Shown here piece after piece: positions 36,250 to 44,670 of a DNA stretch of 64,000 nt. The notes below the pieces were generated by a model, which saw only the letters and a program-made list of their open reading frames with translations, was not told the DNA's origin and searched no databases. Origin of the DNA: Gorillibacterium massiliense (GTDB taxonomy: Bacteria; Bacillota; Bacilli; Paenibacillales; NBRC-103111); the NCBI RefSeq assembly GCF_000455485.1, contig NZ_CBQR020000141.1:36401-100400 (forward strand), given 5' to 3'. The position numbers and the translations under genes are program-made. Position 1 is the first letter of the stretch, and every line of letters begins with the position of its first letter.

Positions 36250-37017
36250 ATGCTCAAAAAGCCTGAACTTGACGAGATCTGTCATCGAATTCTGTTGCTT
36301 CCTGCCGAGGAAGTCATCCCGTTTGTGGAAGGGAGAGATTTGGCCGAAGAGGAGAAGTTCCAACTGTACTCCAGCGTCCAGCACCGGCTTTATCGAAAGC
36401 ATGGGGAAGCGGGAACGTTGGCGGCCTATGCTGCAATCATCCTAGACATAGCCAATCAATATGAGAAAAAGGCTCGTGAAGCCGATGAAGCCGGCGCTCG
36501 GCTGCTGCTCCAATCCGCCAATGTGTTGCTCTACAATCTGTCGGCGGATATGGCGGAATGCTGGCGGGACGAGGGCATCGCTAAAGATCGGCGCTGCTTC
36601 GAGACGGGGCTGGCGGCGGCGTCGACCTGCATCGATCTGAGAAAGCGGCTGAACAAGGATACGGGATCATTCTCCATCGCTTATTGGGCAAAGGGCATGC
36701 ATCAGCTTTCTTTGGGAGCCTGCCCATCGGCTATCGAAAGTTTTACACGGGCTTTTCAGTTCAGCATTGCGCCTTTGGCGATTCACGATGCCGACGATTT
36801 AACGAAGGAAAACGCCTTTAACGACATCCTTTGCGCAGGATACCTGGGCATTGCTAAATGGGTGCTGGGCGATCTGTCAGGTAAAAGCCGATTTGAGCAG
36901 GCGATTGCCTTATTTTCGGAGCAAGTGGAGCATGGAGAGGATGCGGAGCAGAGAAGCGACGCCGCCTTCGGAATCAAACAGCTCGATTATGTACGCGGCT
37001 TGTTCATCAAAGAATAA
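36250..37017 (+). CDS. Hypothetical helical (TPR-like) protein
   Basis: A 255-residue, soluble, almost wholly alpha-helical protein with no family I recognise. Segments such as GSFSIAYWAKGMHQLSLGACPSAIESFTRAFQFSIAP and FEQAIALFSEQVEHGEDAEQRSDAAFGIKQL look like degenerate TPR repeats. The start is ATG 36250 after a GGGGGG site; ATG 36244 and TTG 36214 are also in frame. It is 65 nt upstream of the GPH transporter and may share its transcript. Confidence 0.6.
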   Translation: MLKKPELDEICHRILLLPAEEVIPFVEGRDLAEEEKFQLYSSVQHRLYRKHGEAGTLAAYAAIILDIANQYEKKAREADEAGARLLLQSANVLLYNLSADMAECWRDEGIAKDRRCFETGLAAASTCIDLRKRLNKDTGSFSIAYWAKGMHQLSLGACPSAIESFTRAFQFSIAPLAIHDADDLTKENAFNDILCAGYLGIAKWVLGDLSGKSRFEQAIALFSEQVEHGEDAEQRSDAAFGIKQLDYVRGLFIKE

Positions 37018-37082
37018 GGGTCTGTCTTGTTGAATATGTAATTGGAGCAGGAGGCGGTTATTGAATCATAGGAGGGGTTCCC

Positions 37083-38420
37083 GTGAAACGGAGTTGGATC
37101 AATTCGCCATACAGCTTTGCTCTTGGGATGTTTGCCATGATGGTTCCCAGCCAGACGTTCAGCACCTTTTACACCTACTACTATTCGGAAAAGCTAGGCT
37201 TGGCTCTCGGTCTTGTCGCCCTCGCCCGGACGATTTTTCTCATTTGGGATGCGGTAAATAATCCGCTGTTCGGCTACTGGTCGGATCGGACCAAAACTCG
37301 CCACGGAAGGCGCCGGCCTTGGGTGATCGGGACGATTCCTTTTTTTATGCTGACCTTTATCCTCGTATTCTCTCCTCCGGCCCATCTTGCAGGTTACGGC
37401 TTGTTCGCTTGGTTCCTCGCTCTGCTCATTTTGTATGAGACGGCGGCTACGATCTTGTGGGTGAACTACGGGGCGTTGTTTCCGGAGGTTTTCCAAGGGG
37501 ACCGTCAGCGGGCAAAGGCATCCGCCATTCAGCAGGGCTACCAGGTCATGGCTTTGTTGATTGCAACGGCGGTAAGCCCGCTGTTGTTCAAAGCGGTAGG
37601 CTATTCCTGGACAACGGTTCTATATGCTTGTTTGTTTGCCATCGCGATGTTGGCATGCATGAGGTCCGTCCGGGAAAAAGAAGAGTGGAGCGCAGGCGAG
37701 CCACTTCGGCTGACAGCCGCGTTTCGAGAGACGCTGCGGAACAAGAAGTTCTGGGTGTTCAATCTCTCCAATTCTTTCGCCCAGACGGTAAACGGGCTGC
37801 TCAGCTCAACCATTCCCTTTTACGCGAAATATGTTTTGAAAATCCCAGAGGGACAAGTGTCTATATTGCTGGCCTCGATCTTCGTCTCTGTTATTCCGCT
37901 GGTTTTTGTGTGGTACTGGATCATCCGCAAAATGGACGGGGTGAAGGCATGGAGATGGTCGCTTGCGGTGTACGGGCTATCCGCCATTCCGCTCTGGTTC
38001 GGATATGATTTGCTGAGCGGTGTTGTGGCGGGGATTGCCGTAGGTTTCGGGCTGGCTGGTTTTTTGGTGACTCCGGCTATAGTGGGCGGCAAAATCATCG
38101 ACGAGGACGCGGAAAAAACGGGTTTGCGGCGGGAGGGCATCTATACAGCGGTCAGCGGATTCATTACCCGCTCCAGTGGACTCATTTCGGCGCTGGCCTT
38201 TTATATCGTGGGTATCATCTTTGGGTACGAGAGCGGAGATCACCCCGGCCCCAATCCGGACGACACCTTCCGCTATTTGATCTGCGTGGTTCCGGTTATT
38301 TTGCTGACGGTAGCATTTTTACTGTCCTTTGCGACGAAATTGGAGTTTATGCCAAGCGGAGTGGAGAAGGGGAAAGGGGGAAGGAGCGCCAATGGGGAAA
38401 CGCTTGATCATCAATTGTGA
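37083..38420 (+). CDS. GPH-family sugar:cation symporter
   Basis: A 445-residue MFS-fold symporter with about 12 helices, of the glycoside-pentoside-hexuronide group (relatives of MelB and XynB). LGLVALARTIFLIWDAVNNPLFGYWSDRTKTRHGRRRPWVIG holds the conserved aspartates of helices 2 and 4 and the first loop. The start is GTG 37083 behind AGGAGGGG. It overlaps the ChbG-like gene by 29 nt, suggesting uptake and deacetylation of one oligosaccharide, possibly a chito-oligosaccharide. Confidence 0.87.
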   Translation: MKRSWINSPYSFALGMFAMMVPSQTFSTFYTYYYSEKLGLALGLVALARTIFLIWDAVNNPLFGYWSDRTKTRHGRRRPWVIGTIPFFMLTFILVFSPPAHLAGYGLFAWFLALLILYETAATILWVNYGALFPEVFQGDRQRAKASAIQQGYQVMALLIATAVSPLLFKAVGYSWTTVLYACLFAIAMLACMRSVREKEEWSAGEPLRLTAAFRETLRNKKFWVFNLSNSFAQTVNGLLSSTIPFYAKYVLKIPEGQVSILLASIFVSVIPLVFVWYWIIRKMDGVKAWRWSLAVYGLSAIPLWFGYDLLSGVVAGIAVGFGLAGFLVTPAIVGGKIIDEDAEKTGLRREGIYTAVSGFITRSSGLISALAFYIVGIIFGYESGDHPGPNPDDTFRYLICVVPVILLTVAFLLSFATKLEFMPSGVEKGKGGRSANGETLDHQL

Positions 38421-39303
38421 TGATTTCGGCCAGAGTTCGGCGATCAACAAGGCCGTGATCCATCTTTTGGAGGAAAAGAAGGTTTCATCCGCTACGATCA
38501 TGACCGTTGCTCCAGGGTTCGAGGAAGCGGCGGAATGGGCGGTGCGCAAGAGGCAGAAAAACATCGGGCTGCATTTGACAATGAACAGCGAGTTCGACGC
38601 CATCCGCTGGAGCAGCTTGACCGGAGACCCCTCCCTTCACGATGCAGGAGGGCACCAGTTCAAAACGGTAAAGGAGTTTGAGCTTACCGCGAAGACCGGT
38701 GCCGTACTGAAGGAGATGAATGCACAATATAAGCGGGCGACGAAAGCCGGGTTGATCCTCAGCCATCTCGATAATCATATGGGCAGCTTGTACGGAATCG
38801 AGACGGGGAGAAGCCTGCTGCCGCAGACTCTGTGGAAGGCGTCTCGTTGGAAGCTGCCTTTTCGCTTTTTTCACAATGTGCACAAGGAAGATCCGATTCT
38901 CGGCAGTCTGACGAATATCGATCGCTCGGTGGCCCGCGGTGCAGCTTTGGCGGACGCACTTGGGGTGCCGATCCTGGATTATTTGCTGCAGCATCCTTTT
39001 CATTTACAGCCGGGTGAAACCTACGCCAGCTTCAAAAAGTCGATCCTCGACAAGCTGTACCGTTTGCCGGAAGGGGTTAGCGAGACCTTTTTTCACCCCG
39101 GGGTGGAGGACAAATGGATGAGGGCGAATATCCCCGATTGGGAGAAGCGGGAATGGGAGTTCCGGCTGCTTACAGATGCCGACTTTGCCTATGCGATGAA
39201 GGATGCCAAGGTGATTTTGACGGATTATCACTACGTGCGGACCCGTCTGAAACGGCCGCGTATCTCCGGCGTGTTTCGGTTGTTGCGGGAGCTTTTGCGG
39301 TAG
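38392..39303 (+). CDS. ChbG/YdjC-family carbohydrate deacetylase
   Basis: A 303-residue YdjC-fold protein. Metal-binding motifs are NCDDFG at 9-13, GLHLTMN, and SHLDNHMG. The family removes an acetyl group from chitobiose-type sugars (ChbG) or from hopanoid precursors (HpnK). The start is ATG 38392 with AAGGAG upstream, inside the end of the transporter gene. The 3' end is notable because its last ~30 nt recur in the repeats that follow. Confidence 0.85.
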   Translation: MGKRLIINCDDFGQSSAINKAVIHLLEEKKVSSATIMTVAPGFEEAAEWAVRKRQKNIGLHLTMNSEFDAIRWSSLTGDPSLHDAGGHQFKTVKEFELTAKTGAVLKEMNAQYKRATKAGLILSHLDNHMGSLYGIETGRSLLPQTLWKASRWKLPFRFFHNVHKEDPILGSLTNIDRSVARGAALADALGVPILDYLLQHPFHLQPGETYASFKKSILDKLYRLPEGVSETFFHPGVEDKWMRANIPDWEKREWEFRLLTDADFAYAMKDAKVILTDYHYVRTRLKRPRISGVFRLLRELLR

Positions 39304-39600
39304 CGCAGGCGGGCGACGGGCGGTGGGCGGTGGCAGTTACGGTGGTAATTGGGGTGACTGCAGCATGGATGGTGGCGGTTCGGTTGTTAAGTGAGCAGTT
39401 GCGGTAGCGTTGGCATTGGTGGGAGTAGGCCGATGACAGTGGCGGTAGCAGGGGTGGCAGTTCAGTTGTTAAGTGAGCAGTTGCGGTAGCGTTGACATTG
39501 GCGGGGGGGGGAAGGCTGATGGCAGTGGCATTAGCAGGGGAGCGTTTTGGTTGTTGCGTGAACTGATGCGGTGGTGTGGGTGGTATTTCGATTGTTGCGT
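39275..39600 (+). repeat. Degenerate tandem repeats seeded from the 3' end of the ChbG gene
   Basis: Two units of about 83 nt share GTTGTTAAGTGAGCAGTTGC followed by GGTAGCGTT (near 39382 and 39464), with only a few differences. The end of the preceding gene (about 39278-39306) reads almost the same: CGGTTGTTGCGGGAGC then TTTTGCGGTAGCG. A third, decayed unit lies at about 39548-39585. The region is G-rich and non-coding. Confidence 0.7.
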
Positions 39601-39651
39601 TAGCTGCTGGGGCGGAGTTTCCAGCGTGCTTTCCATGGCTGATTTCGCAAA

Positions 39652-39840
39652 TTGATTGCAGAAAGTGCAACTGATTTCCCTATTAGTGGCAATATCGTGT
39701 GTTCTCGTTGTAAAAAGTACAGGAGAACCGGATAAAACTTGCCTTGGTTCGGTCAAATAGACCATTCTCCTGTAAATAGTGCAACCGGAATAAGAAAATG
39801 GGGGTTAGAAGCCGAATTCTCCTGTATAAAATACAATCGC
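39652..39840. repeat. Composite intergenic repeat, copy 1
   Basis: Three copies of a 20-nt motif TTCTCCTGTANAAANTNCAA: inverted at about 39708-39727, direct at 39765-39784 and 39817-39836. A weaker half copy lies at 39656-39670. The same triple arrangement, with the same spacing (57 and 52 nt), occurs at 61460-61588. Confidence 0.75.
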
Positions 39841-39944
39841 CACCGTCAGAAAGGGGCTAGCATTCCTTGAAACCCCGATGAAAATCATGCCATACTCAAC
39901 CCACGTCAAAATTGCAGATGTTTATTCCGTCCCCTGTCAATTGC

Positions 39945-40033
39945 TACTCCAAAGCCGCTCCAAAGCCGCTCCAAATCCCGTCCAAAGCAACTAATCCGTC
40001 CAAAGCAACTCCAAATCCAGCCCAAAGCCCCTC
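39945..40033 (+). repeat. Short CCAAAGC-type microrepeat
   Basis: Six or more imperfect copies of an 8-10 nt unit around CCAAAGC (for example CTCCAAAGCCG and GTCCAAAGCAA) run up to the stop of the next minus-strand gene. The rest of 39841-40033 shows no gene. Confidence 0.65.
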
Positions 40034-40798
40034 TTACTCCGATGTCTGCTGCTCCTTGGGCTCTTCCCAGTGTGTCCAGGTGAACGTCTTTTCTCCCGTT
40101 TCCTTGAAGGCCGAACCGACGGAGATTTCATCCCAATCCTTTGTTTGAAACGTATATTCGAATTCAATCCGGTAAGGGAGTGCGGCGTTTTCTTTTCCAC
40201 TGAGGGTGTCAACTGCCTGTAAAATCTGATCCAAATAGGCGTTCAATTCGGCTTGGGAGTGCAGGGATCGGCTGTACGTTTTGATGCTGGCACGCATAGA
40301 GTTAGAGTCTATAAACGTTTCTCCCCCGAATAAATCCCCCTTCCTCGGATCGTGGCCGTCATTCAGGCTGTACACCGCAGGTATAAAAAAATTGGCCATC
40401 CCGCCTGGATCGGCATACATGGCTTCTATGCGAAAGGAAGGAGCCCAAAGATAAGGAAACTGTGAAGCCTTAACGATAGCGACGAAATACGTATTGCTCC
40501 CGATTTTAACCACCTGATAGCGGCGCCCTTCATCACCGTTTTGCGGCGGGCTCCAATAAAAGTAACTGTCCTTCGCCTTAGCCGCAGCGAAAGCCGGATC
40601 CTTTTCCATCTGCGTCAATAGTTGTTCCTTCCTATTCCAATCAGAATAGGCCATCCCCACAAGAACAAGCACCAGCAGCAGATAAACGGCAAAAAAACCG
40701 CGTTTAAGCGGCTGCGGACAGCCATTGGAACGCAGAGCAGTATACAGGCCTACACTGGATCCGACAAGCAAGAATGTGGCAATGAGATTATAGTTCAT
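40034..40798 (-). CDS. Hypothetical membrane-anchored protein
   Basis: A 254-residue protein of unknown function. Two hydrophobic segments open it (NLIATFLLVGSSVGLYTAL and GFFAVYLLLVLVLVGMAYS), followed by a soluble ~200-residue domain, presumably outside the cell, with motifs such as KDSYFYWSPPQNGDEGRRYQVVKIGSNTYFVAIVKAS. The start is ATG 40798; TTG 40813 is possible but has no ribosome site. No family is recognised. Confidence 0.65.
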   Translation of the reverse strand: MNYNLIATFLLVGSSVGLYTALRSNGCPQPLKRGFFAVYLLLVLVLVGMAYSDWNRKEQLLTQMEKDPAFAAAKAKDSYFYWSPPQNGDEGRRYQVVKIGSNTYFVAIVKASQFPYLWAPSFRIEAMYADPGGMANFFIPAVYSLNDGHDPRKGDLFGGETFIDSNSMRASIKTYSRSLHSQAELNAYLDQILQAVDTLSGKENAALPYRIEFEYTFQTKDWDEISVGSAFKETGEKTFTWTHWEEPKEQQTSE

Positions 40799-40999
40799 AC
40801 GTCGTCCATCCAACCGGTTTGCGCATTTTTGGGGCAGGAGCCATGACCAAATCCGCGCGAAGTGTTTTGTTTGCGGCCATCAGCCGCTTCACCTCCATAA
40901 CGGGAGTTCCGGCCTATGTCCTGACGGTTCGCGGGATAATCGGAGCCTGCCCGACCCATACTAAACCAATCAATGGCGAAAAACGGGCGGAGGGGTAGC

Positions 41000-41755
41000 G
41001 TGTCGGCATGGAAGCGTATCGTTTCGGTTTTGCTCAGTCTCATCGTTCTTAGCGGGTTCGCGTATCCGGCGCAAAAGCATGATCGTACTTTTTATGAAAA
41101 AACGGGAGAGATTATTTGGGAGGTACCGCAACAGGAGAAGAAAATTGCGCTCACCTTCGATGATGGACCCTCTGAGGAGACGACGGGGCAAATTCTCGAT
41201 CTGCTCAAGGAGTATCATGCCAAGGCGACGTTTTTTGTCGTGGGCAACCGGGTGATGGAATATCCGGATATGGTGAAGCGGGAATTGTCCGAGGGGCATG
41301 AGATTGGCAATCATACCTTTTCGCATTATTACTTACGGAATTCGACAAAGAGTTTAACCTTTCAAAACGAAATCCTTAATACCGAGAAGGTGCTCGTCGA
41401 ACTGACGGGGATGAAACCGCACCTGTTCCGCCCGCCCGGTGGCTACTATAACGAGCAGATGGTCCACGATACAAAAAAGCTGGGCTACACCACCATCCTT
41501 TGGTCGTGGCATCAGGATACCAACGACTGGAGAAGGCCGGGAGTCCGCAGCATTTCCAAAAAAGTGATCACAAATGCCCGCAACGGCGATATTGTCCTGC
41601 TCCATGATTACGTGCCGGGCTCGAACCAGACGGTCAAGGCGCTGAAGGTCATTTTGCCGGAGTTAACCAAGGAAGGCTTCCAGTTTGTCACGGTGTCCGA
41701 GCTGATCTCTTCCAAGCAGGAAGAGGGGGCGCGGAACCAGATTCCCCTTTACTAA
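41000..41755 (+). CDS. Polysaccharide deacetylase (NodB domain), membrane-anchored
   Basis: A 251-residue CE4 enzyme that removes N-acetyl groups from peptidoglycan or other GlcNAc polymers. An N-terminal hydrophobic segment (IVSVLLSLIVLSGFAYPA) exports or anchors it. Catalytic motifs are TFDDGPS (base and metal Asp), HEIGNHTFSHYYL (metal HxxxH), RPPGGYYN and a later WHQDTNDW and LLHDYVP. The start is taken as GTG 41000 with GGAGGGG upstream; ATG 40973 is in frame but has no site. It is related to PdaA/PdaB-type sporulation deacetylases. Confidence 0.9.
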   Translation: MSAWKRIVSVLLSLIVLSGFAYPAQKHDRTFYEKTGEIIWEVPQQEKKIALTFDDGPSEETTGQILDLLKEYHAKATFFVVGNRVMEYPDMVKRELSEGHEIGNHTFSHYYLRNSTKSLTFQNEILNTEKVLVELTGMKPHLFRPPGGYYNEQMVHDTKKLGYTTILWSWHQDTNDWRRPGVRSISKKVITNARNGDIVLLHDYVPGSNQTVKALKVILPELTKEGFQFVTVSELISSKQEEGARNQIPLY

Positions 41756-41779
41756 AGAATCCTGCGTATCCGCGAACCG

Positions 41780-42604
41780 TCAGTGCAGAATGAGTCGGAT
41801 CAACCCGGCGATGGGGAACATCACCAGCAAAAACACTTCAAACCAATATAACCGGTTTTCATTTCTTCGGTAGCTTAGGGAGTTGTAGCTCTTCATCGTC
41901 CCCCGCAAGCTGCCGATTTTGCTTTGCAGCACATCGAAGCGGTCATTCAGCTCGTAATAGTCGGCAAATGCGTCGTACAGCTCGCGGCTGTCAATGCTGT
42001 CGTTGTCCATGACAGACCTGTCGTAAATCCGCAAGGTACGAATGCTGGCGTATTCGAACTTTAAAAAGTTGGAGATGACCACGGACAGCGCTTTTTTGTT
42101 GAATTGCAGCTTTCCCCGTCGCAGATACTCGATATATTGCCCCGAATCATCCAGGTTGGCGTCAACATCGACTTCGATTTTGTTCAGCGCCGACGATTTG
42201 GACAGCAGAATGGCGATGATCGGAATGACGTAAGGCCCGAATGCACAGGTGCGTCGGCTTTCCTTCCAGGGCCGAAAGGAGCCGTCCTCACCCACCTCGA
42301 TCAAATGGCTTTCCGAGTAGCGGGCCACCATCGCGTAATCGATGGCATCGACCATGCCCGCGAGAAATTCGAGAAAAACCGAGATATCCGCCTCCTCGAA
42401 GTTGACGAAGGTGATGCAGCCGTACTCGAAGAGATAGACCTGCATGCCTTCGCACTGCTGCTTCAGCACGCTTATGAGATGCCGCTCCTCCAGAACGAGG
42501 TACTCTCTCCATTTGTTGGAGCGCTGGATGCGAAAAAATGCGGCGGGTTTTTCCAGAGGGATGCTGGCGCCGATCATGCAGCTTTTGAAATGATAGGTTT
42601 TCAT
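41780..42604 (-). CDS. RMD1/DUF155-family protein (copy A)
   Basis: A 274-residue protein of the RMD1/YagE (DUF155) family. The N-terminal soluble part has VYLFEYGCITFVNFEEADISVFLEFL. The long helical part ends LNDRFDVLQSKIGSLRGTMKSYNSLSYRRNENRLYWFEVFLLVMFPIAGLIRL, a coiled coil followed by one C-terminal membrane helix. The family's role is known only from yeast phenotypes and mitochondrial work; the bacterial role is unknown. It starts 9 nt after the stop of its paralogue, so the two form an operon. Confidence 0.82.
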   Translation of the reverse strand: MKTYHFKSCMIGASIPLEKPAAFFRIQRSNKWREYLVLEERHLISVLKQQCEGMQVYLFEYGCITFVNFEEADISVFLEFLAGMVDAIDYAMVARYSESHLIEVGEDGSFRPWKESRRTCAFGPYVIPIIAILLSKSSALNKIEVDVDANLDDSGQYIEYLRRGKLQFNKKALSVVISNFLKFEYASIRTLRIYDRSVMDNDSIDSRELYDAFADYYELNDRFDVLQSKIGSLRGTMKSYNSLSYRRNENRLYWFEVFLLVMFPIAGLIRLILH

Positions 42605-42613
42605 AGGCTTCGG

Positions 42614-43441
42614 TTACCTCAGGATTTCCACAAGCATCAGAAGCACTTCAGCTACGATGAGGATGACGATGACCCACTCGACAAACATCCCTCGGATGGA
42701 GTGGCTGATGGTGGAAAAGCCGTCCATCATGTTCGTGAGAATCTCCGTCTTGTGCTTCAAAATTTCATACCGGTCATTCAGCTCGAAGAACTCCGACATC
42801 CGATCGTAAAAATCCCCCGCCGTACTGTTGGCCCAGGTAATGTCCGGCTTATCCAAGATCATGATGTAGGCGATGGTGTTGTACTCGTGGCGGACGATTT
42901 TGGCTGTGGTGCTGGCCAGTTCCTTATCGCTTACGCGCAGGTTGCCTTTTTCCAGCCGGTCGATCATCGTTTCCAGCCGGTCGAGGATTTTGCCAAGCTG
43001 CTCTTCCGTTCTTTCGAGGGCGACGGATTTGGCGATTACCGTAGAGATCAGCTCCGGATAAAAGACTTCGAATTCCGGCACCACCACGTATTCGTCGGTC
43101 AGCACAATGCTGTCGTTTTCCCCCACATGAAGGCTATAATCGTCGGTGTATCGGCCTGCCTCGGCTATGACGATGGACGGTTCAAAGGAACGGATATAGT
43201 TCAGGAAAGTGGTGATTTCATCCTGCTGCCGGTGGTTGATAAAGACGATGCTGCCGAAGGAGAATACCAGCACCTTCTGCAATTCCGCCAGTTCCTTGTG
43301 GAGAATCGCCTCGAGAATCTCGTCTTGCAGGACAAGCGGTTCTTCCCAGGTGTATTTTTTGGGAATGCCGCAATCGCTGGCGATTTTATTCAGGTCGATC
43401 TCATGGGTGACGGCAAAGGCTTTAAACGTCATAGCATTCAT
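42614..43441 (-). CDS. RMD1/DUF155-family protein (copy B)
   Basis: A 275-residue paralogue of the neighbouring gene. It shares the layout VLVFSFGSIVFINHRQQDEITTFLNYI, a coiled coil (KILDRLETMIDRLEKGNL), FELNDRYEILKHKTEILTNMMDGF, and a terminal membrane helix (EWVIVILIVAEVLLMLVEIL). The start is ATG 43441 with AAAGGA upstream; the frame runs on to 43549 without a better site. The two proteins may form a hetero-oligomer in the membrane; this is inference from the tandem layout. Confidence 0.82.
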   Translation of the reverse strand: MNAMTFKAFAVTHEIDLNKIASDCGIPKKYTWEEPLVLQDEILEAILHKELAELQKVLVFSFGSIVFINHRQQDEITTFLNYIRSFEPSIVIAEAGRYTDDYSLHVGENDSIVLTDEYVVVPEFEVFYPELISTVIAKSVALERTEEQLGKILDRLETMIDRLEKGNLRVSDKELASTTAKIVRHEYNTIAYIMILDKPDITWANSTAGDFYDRMSEFFELNDRYEILKHKTEILTNMMDGFSTISHSIRGMFVEWVIVILIVAEVLLMLVEILR

Positions 43442-44173
43442 AATCCAACATCCTTTGTAAAATGGTGAAAGCATTCGGCAAGGGGCGCCTGCGACATTAA
43501 TATAGACATATTCAGACGACAGCATGGAACATGCCAGTATTCGGATCATTCGGAAAATCTACAAATTCATTATATAAAACAGTCTGCCAAATTGAAAATT
43601 GAAGCGTTTTCCGATCTGGGACCATTCTCCCCATTTGATTCGTCCGGATAGCCGCGAGAACGCGGTAAAGGGCAACTAAGGGAGGCCGGTATCATCGGGT
43701 TTTGAATTTTTTTTGTAAATATCGACTGAAAATTAAAAATTCTTGCGAACTTTTTTAAAGATTAGGGCTGAGACAAAAAGGTACAACCCCTTTTTAAGTC
43801 CTATTTTTCCGGGAAGGCGGCCATAAGTCCTTAATTTGCCCGAGAACGGAGCACTTGCGGCAAAGGCGGTCAGCCTTTCTTTAGGCAAATTCCACAGAAA
43901 AAGCCTGCTACCATAGGGAAAGGAGAGGTTTGGGTTACGATTGTCGGGAAAAAGGATGCCGTATTCCGGAGGAACGATATGAAACGCTTACACTTAAACG
44001 TTTTCGGACGTATTGACTGGATATCTGGAGAAACACTGAGACCTTTTTAACAAAAATTAGGAACCCGCGACCATGTCCTTTTTCACTCAAGAAACGCCGA
44101 AAAGTATGTCATACTTGTTTACAAGCTCCATTATTCATACGAAGGACCGCTAGCCGGATGAATGGAGGATGAA
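43442..44173. other. 732-nt intergenic region with structured elements
   Basis: It is the likely promoter region for the minus-strand RMD1 pair and the plus-strand leader of the exopolysaccharide region. It contains a tight hairpin CCGCG-AGAA-CGCGG (43652-43665). It also holds a nested structure at 43833-43891: outer arms AATTTGCC/GGCAAATT and inner arms AAAGGC/GCCTTT. A tiny ORF at 43979-44050 has a good ribosome site. I cannot match the structures to a known riboswitch. Confidence 0.5.
43979..44050 (+). CDS. Possible 23-residue small ORF
   Basis: The ATG at 43979 follows GGAGG with a 5-nt gap and encodes MKRLHLNVFGRIDWISGETL plus three residues. It lies about 90 nt after the nested structure at 43833-43891. 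It could be a leader peptide or chance; only the ribosome site supports it. Confidence 0.25.
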   Translation: MKRLHLNVFGRIDWISGETLRPF

Positions 44174-44461
44174 ATGATGGGTATTTCCAATCAGGAGCAG
44201 AAGCGCGTAAGGCTGAAGCATTTTTTGAAAATACTGTCGGAAGATCCTTCTTTGTCGAATCAAATCGGACCGGGGGAGCTGCCGCCTTTGTCCGAATTGG
44301 TCAGGGTCTCGGGTTACCAGCCGGAAAATACCCCTGTCGATATGGCCGAGTTGGTATCGCTGCTTTTAAAAAAGCGGGGACTCAATGCAGGCTCCGAGGA
44401 TATGATGGAGTACGTGATGAATGGCGGGACCGTTGGGGATTTCGTGAATACGAGATATTGA
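44174..44461 (+). CDS. Hypothetical small protein upstream of the exopolysaccharide genes
   Basis: A 95-residue soluble protein: a basic N-terminal helix (NQEQKRVRLKHFLKILSEDPSL), a short linker, and helices ending EYVMNGGTVGDFVNTRY. The start is ATG 44174 with GGAGG upstream; ATG 44162 is in frame. No family is recognised. It stands 209 nt before the Wzz gene. Confidence 0.55.
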   Translation: MMGISNQEQKRVRLKHFLKILSEDPSLSNQIGPGELPPLSELVRVSGYQPENTPVDMAELVSLLLKKRGLNAGSEDMMEYVMNGGTVGDFVNTRY

Positions 44462-44530
44462 CGAATGTCTGTGCCTGAAAGTTCGCAAAATGAATAAAAA
44501 TAATGATTTTCATTCAAACAGAATAATACG

Positions 44531-44582
44531 CCCGTAGAACCAGCCTTAGAGCGGAATTGCTCTATGGTGAGGAATCTGCGGG
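44531..44582 (+). ncRNA. Predicted structured leader RNA of the exopolysaccharide operon
   Basis: An outer stem CCCGTAG (44531-44537) with CTGCGGG (44576-44582), one G-T pair, encloses a perfect hairpin TAGAGC-GGAATT-GCTCTA (44547-44564). It ends about 90 nt before the Wzz start. It is not recognised as a known riboswitch; an antitermination role like that of other exopolysaccharide leader RNAs is only a guess. Confidence 0.4.
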
Positions 44583-44670
44583 TAGATCATGCCAAGATGT
44601 TCTCGTTTCGAATAATATCATATAAATAATTATTCAAATTGAACATTAACCATTTTTCGGAGGTGACATT

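Noticed and set aside
42104-43468. 454-residue ORF on the plus strand
   Set aside because: It is antisense to the two RMD1-family genes, which have recognisable domains, start sites and a membrane helix each.
43640-43735. Cyclic-di-GMP-type riboswitch
   Set aside because: Some short pieces resemble it, but the conserved GGACGCAAAGCC-like core is absent.
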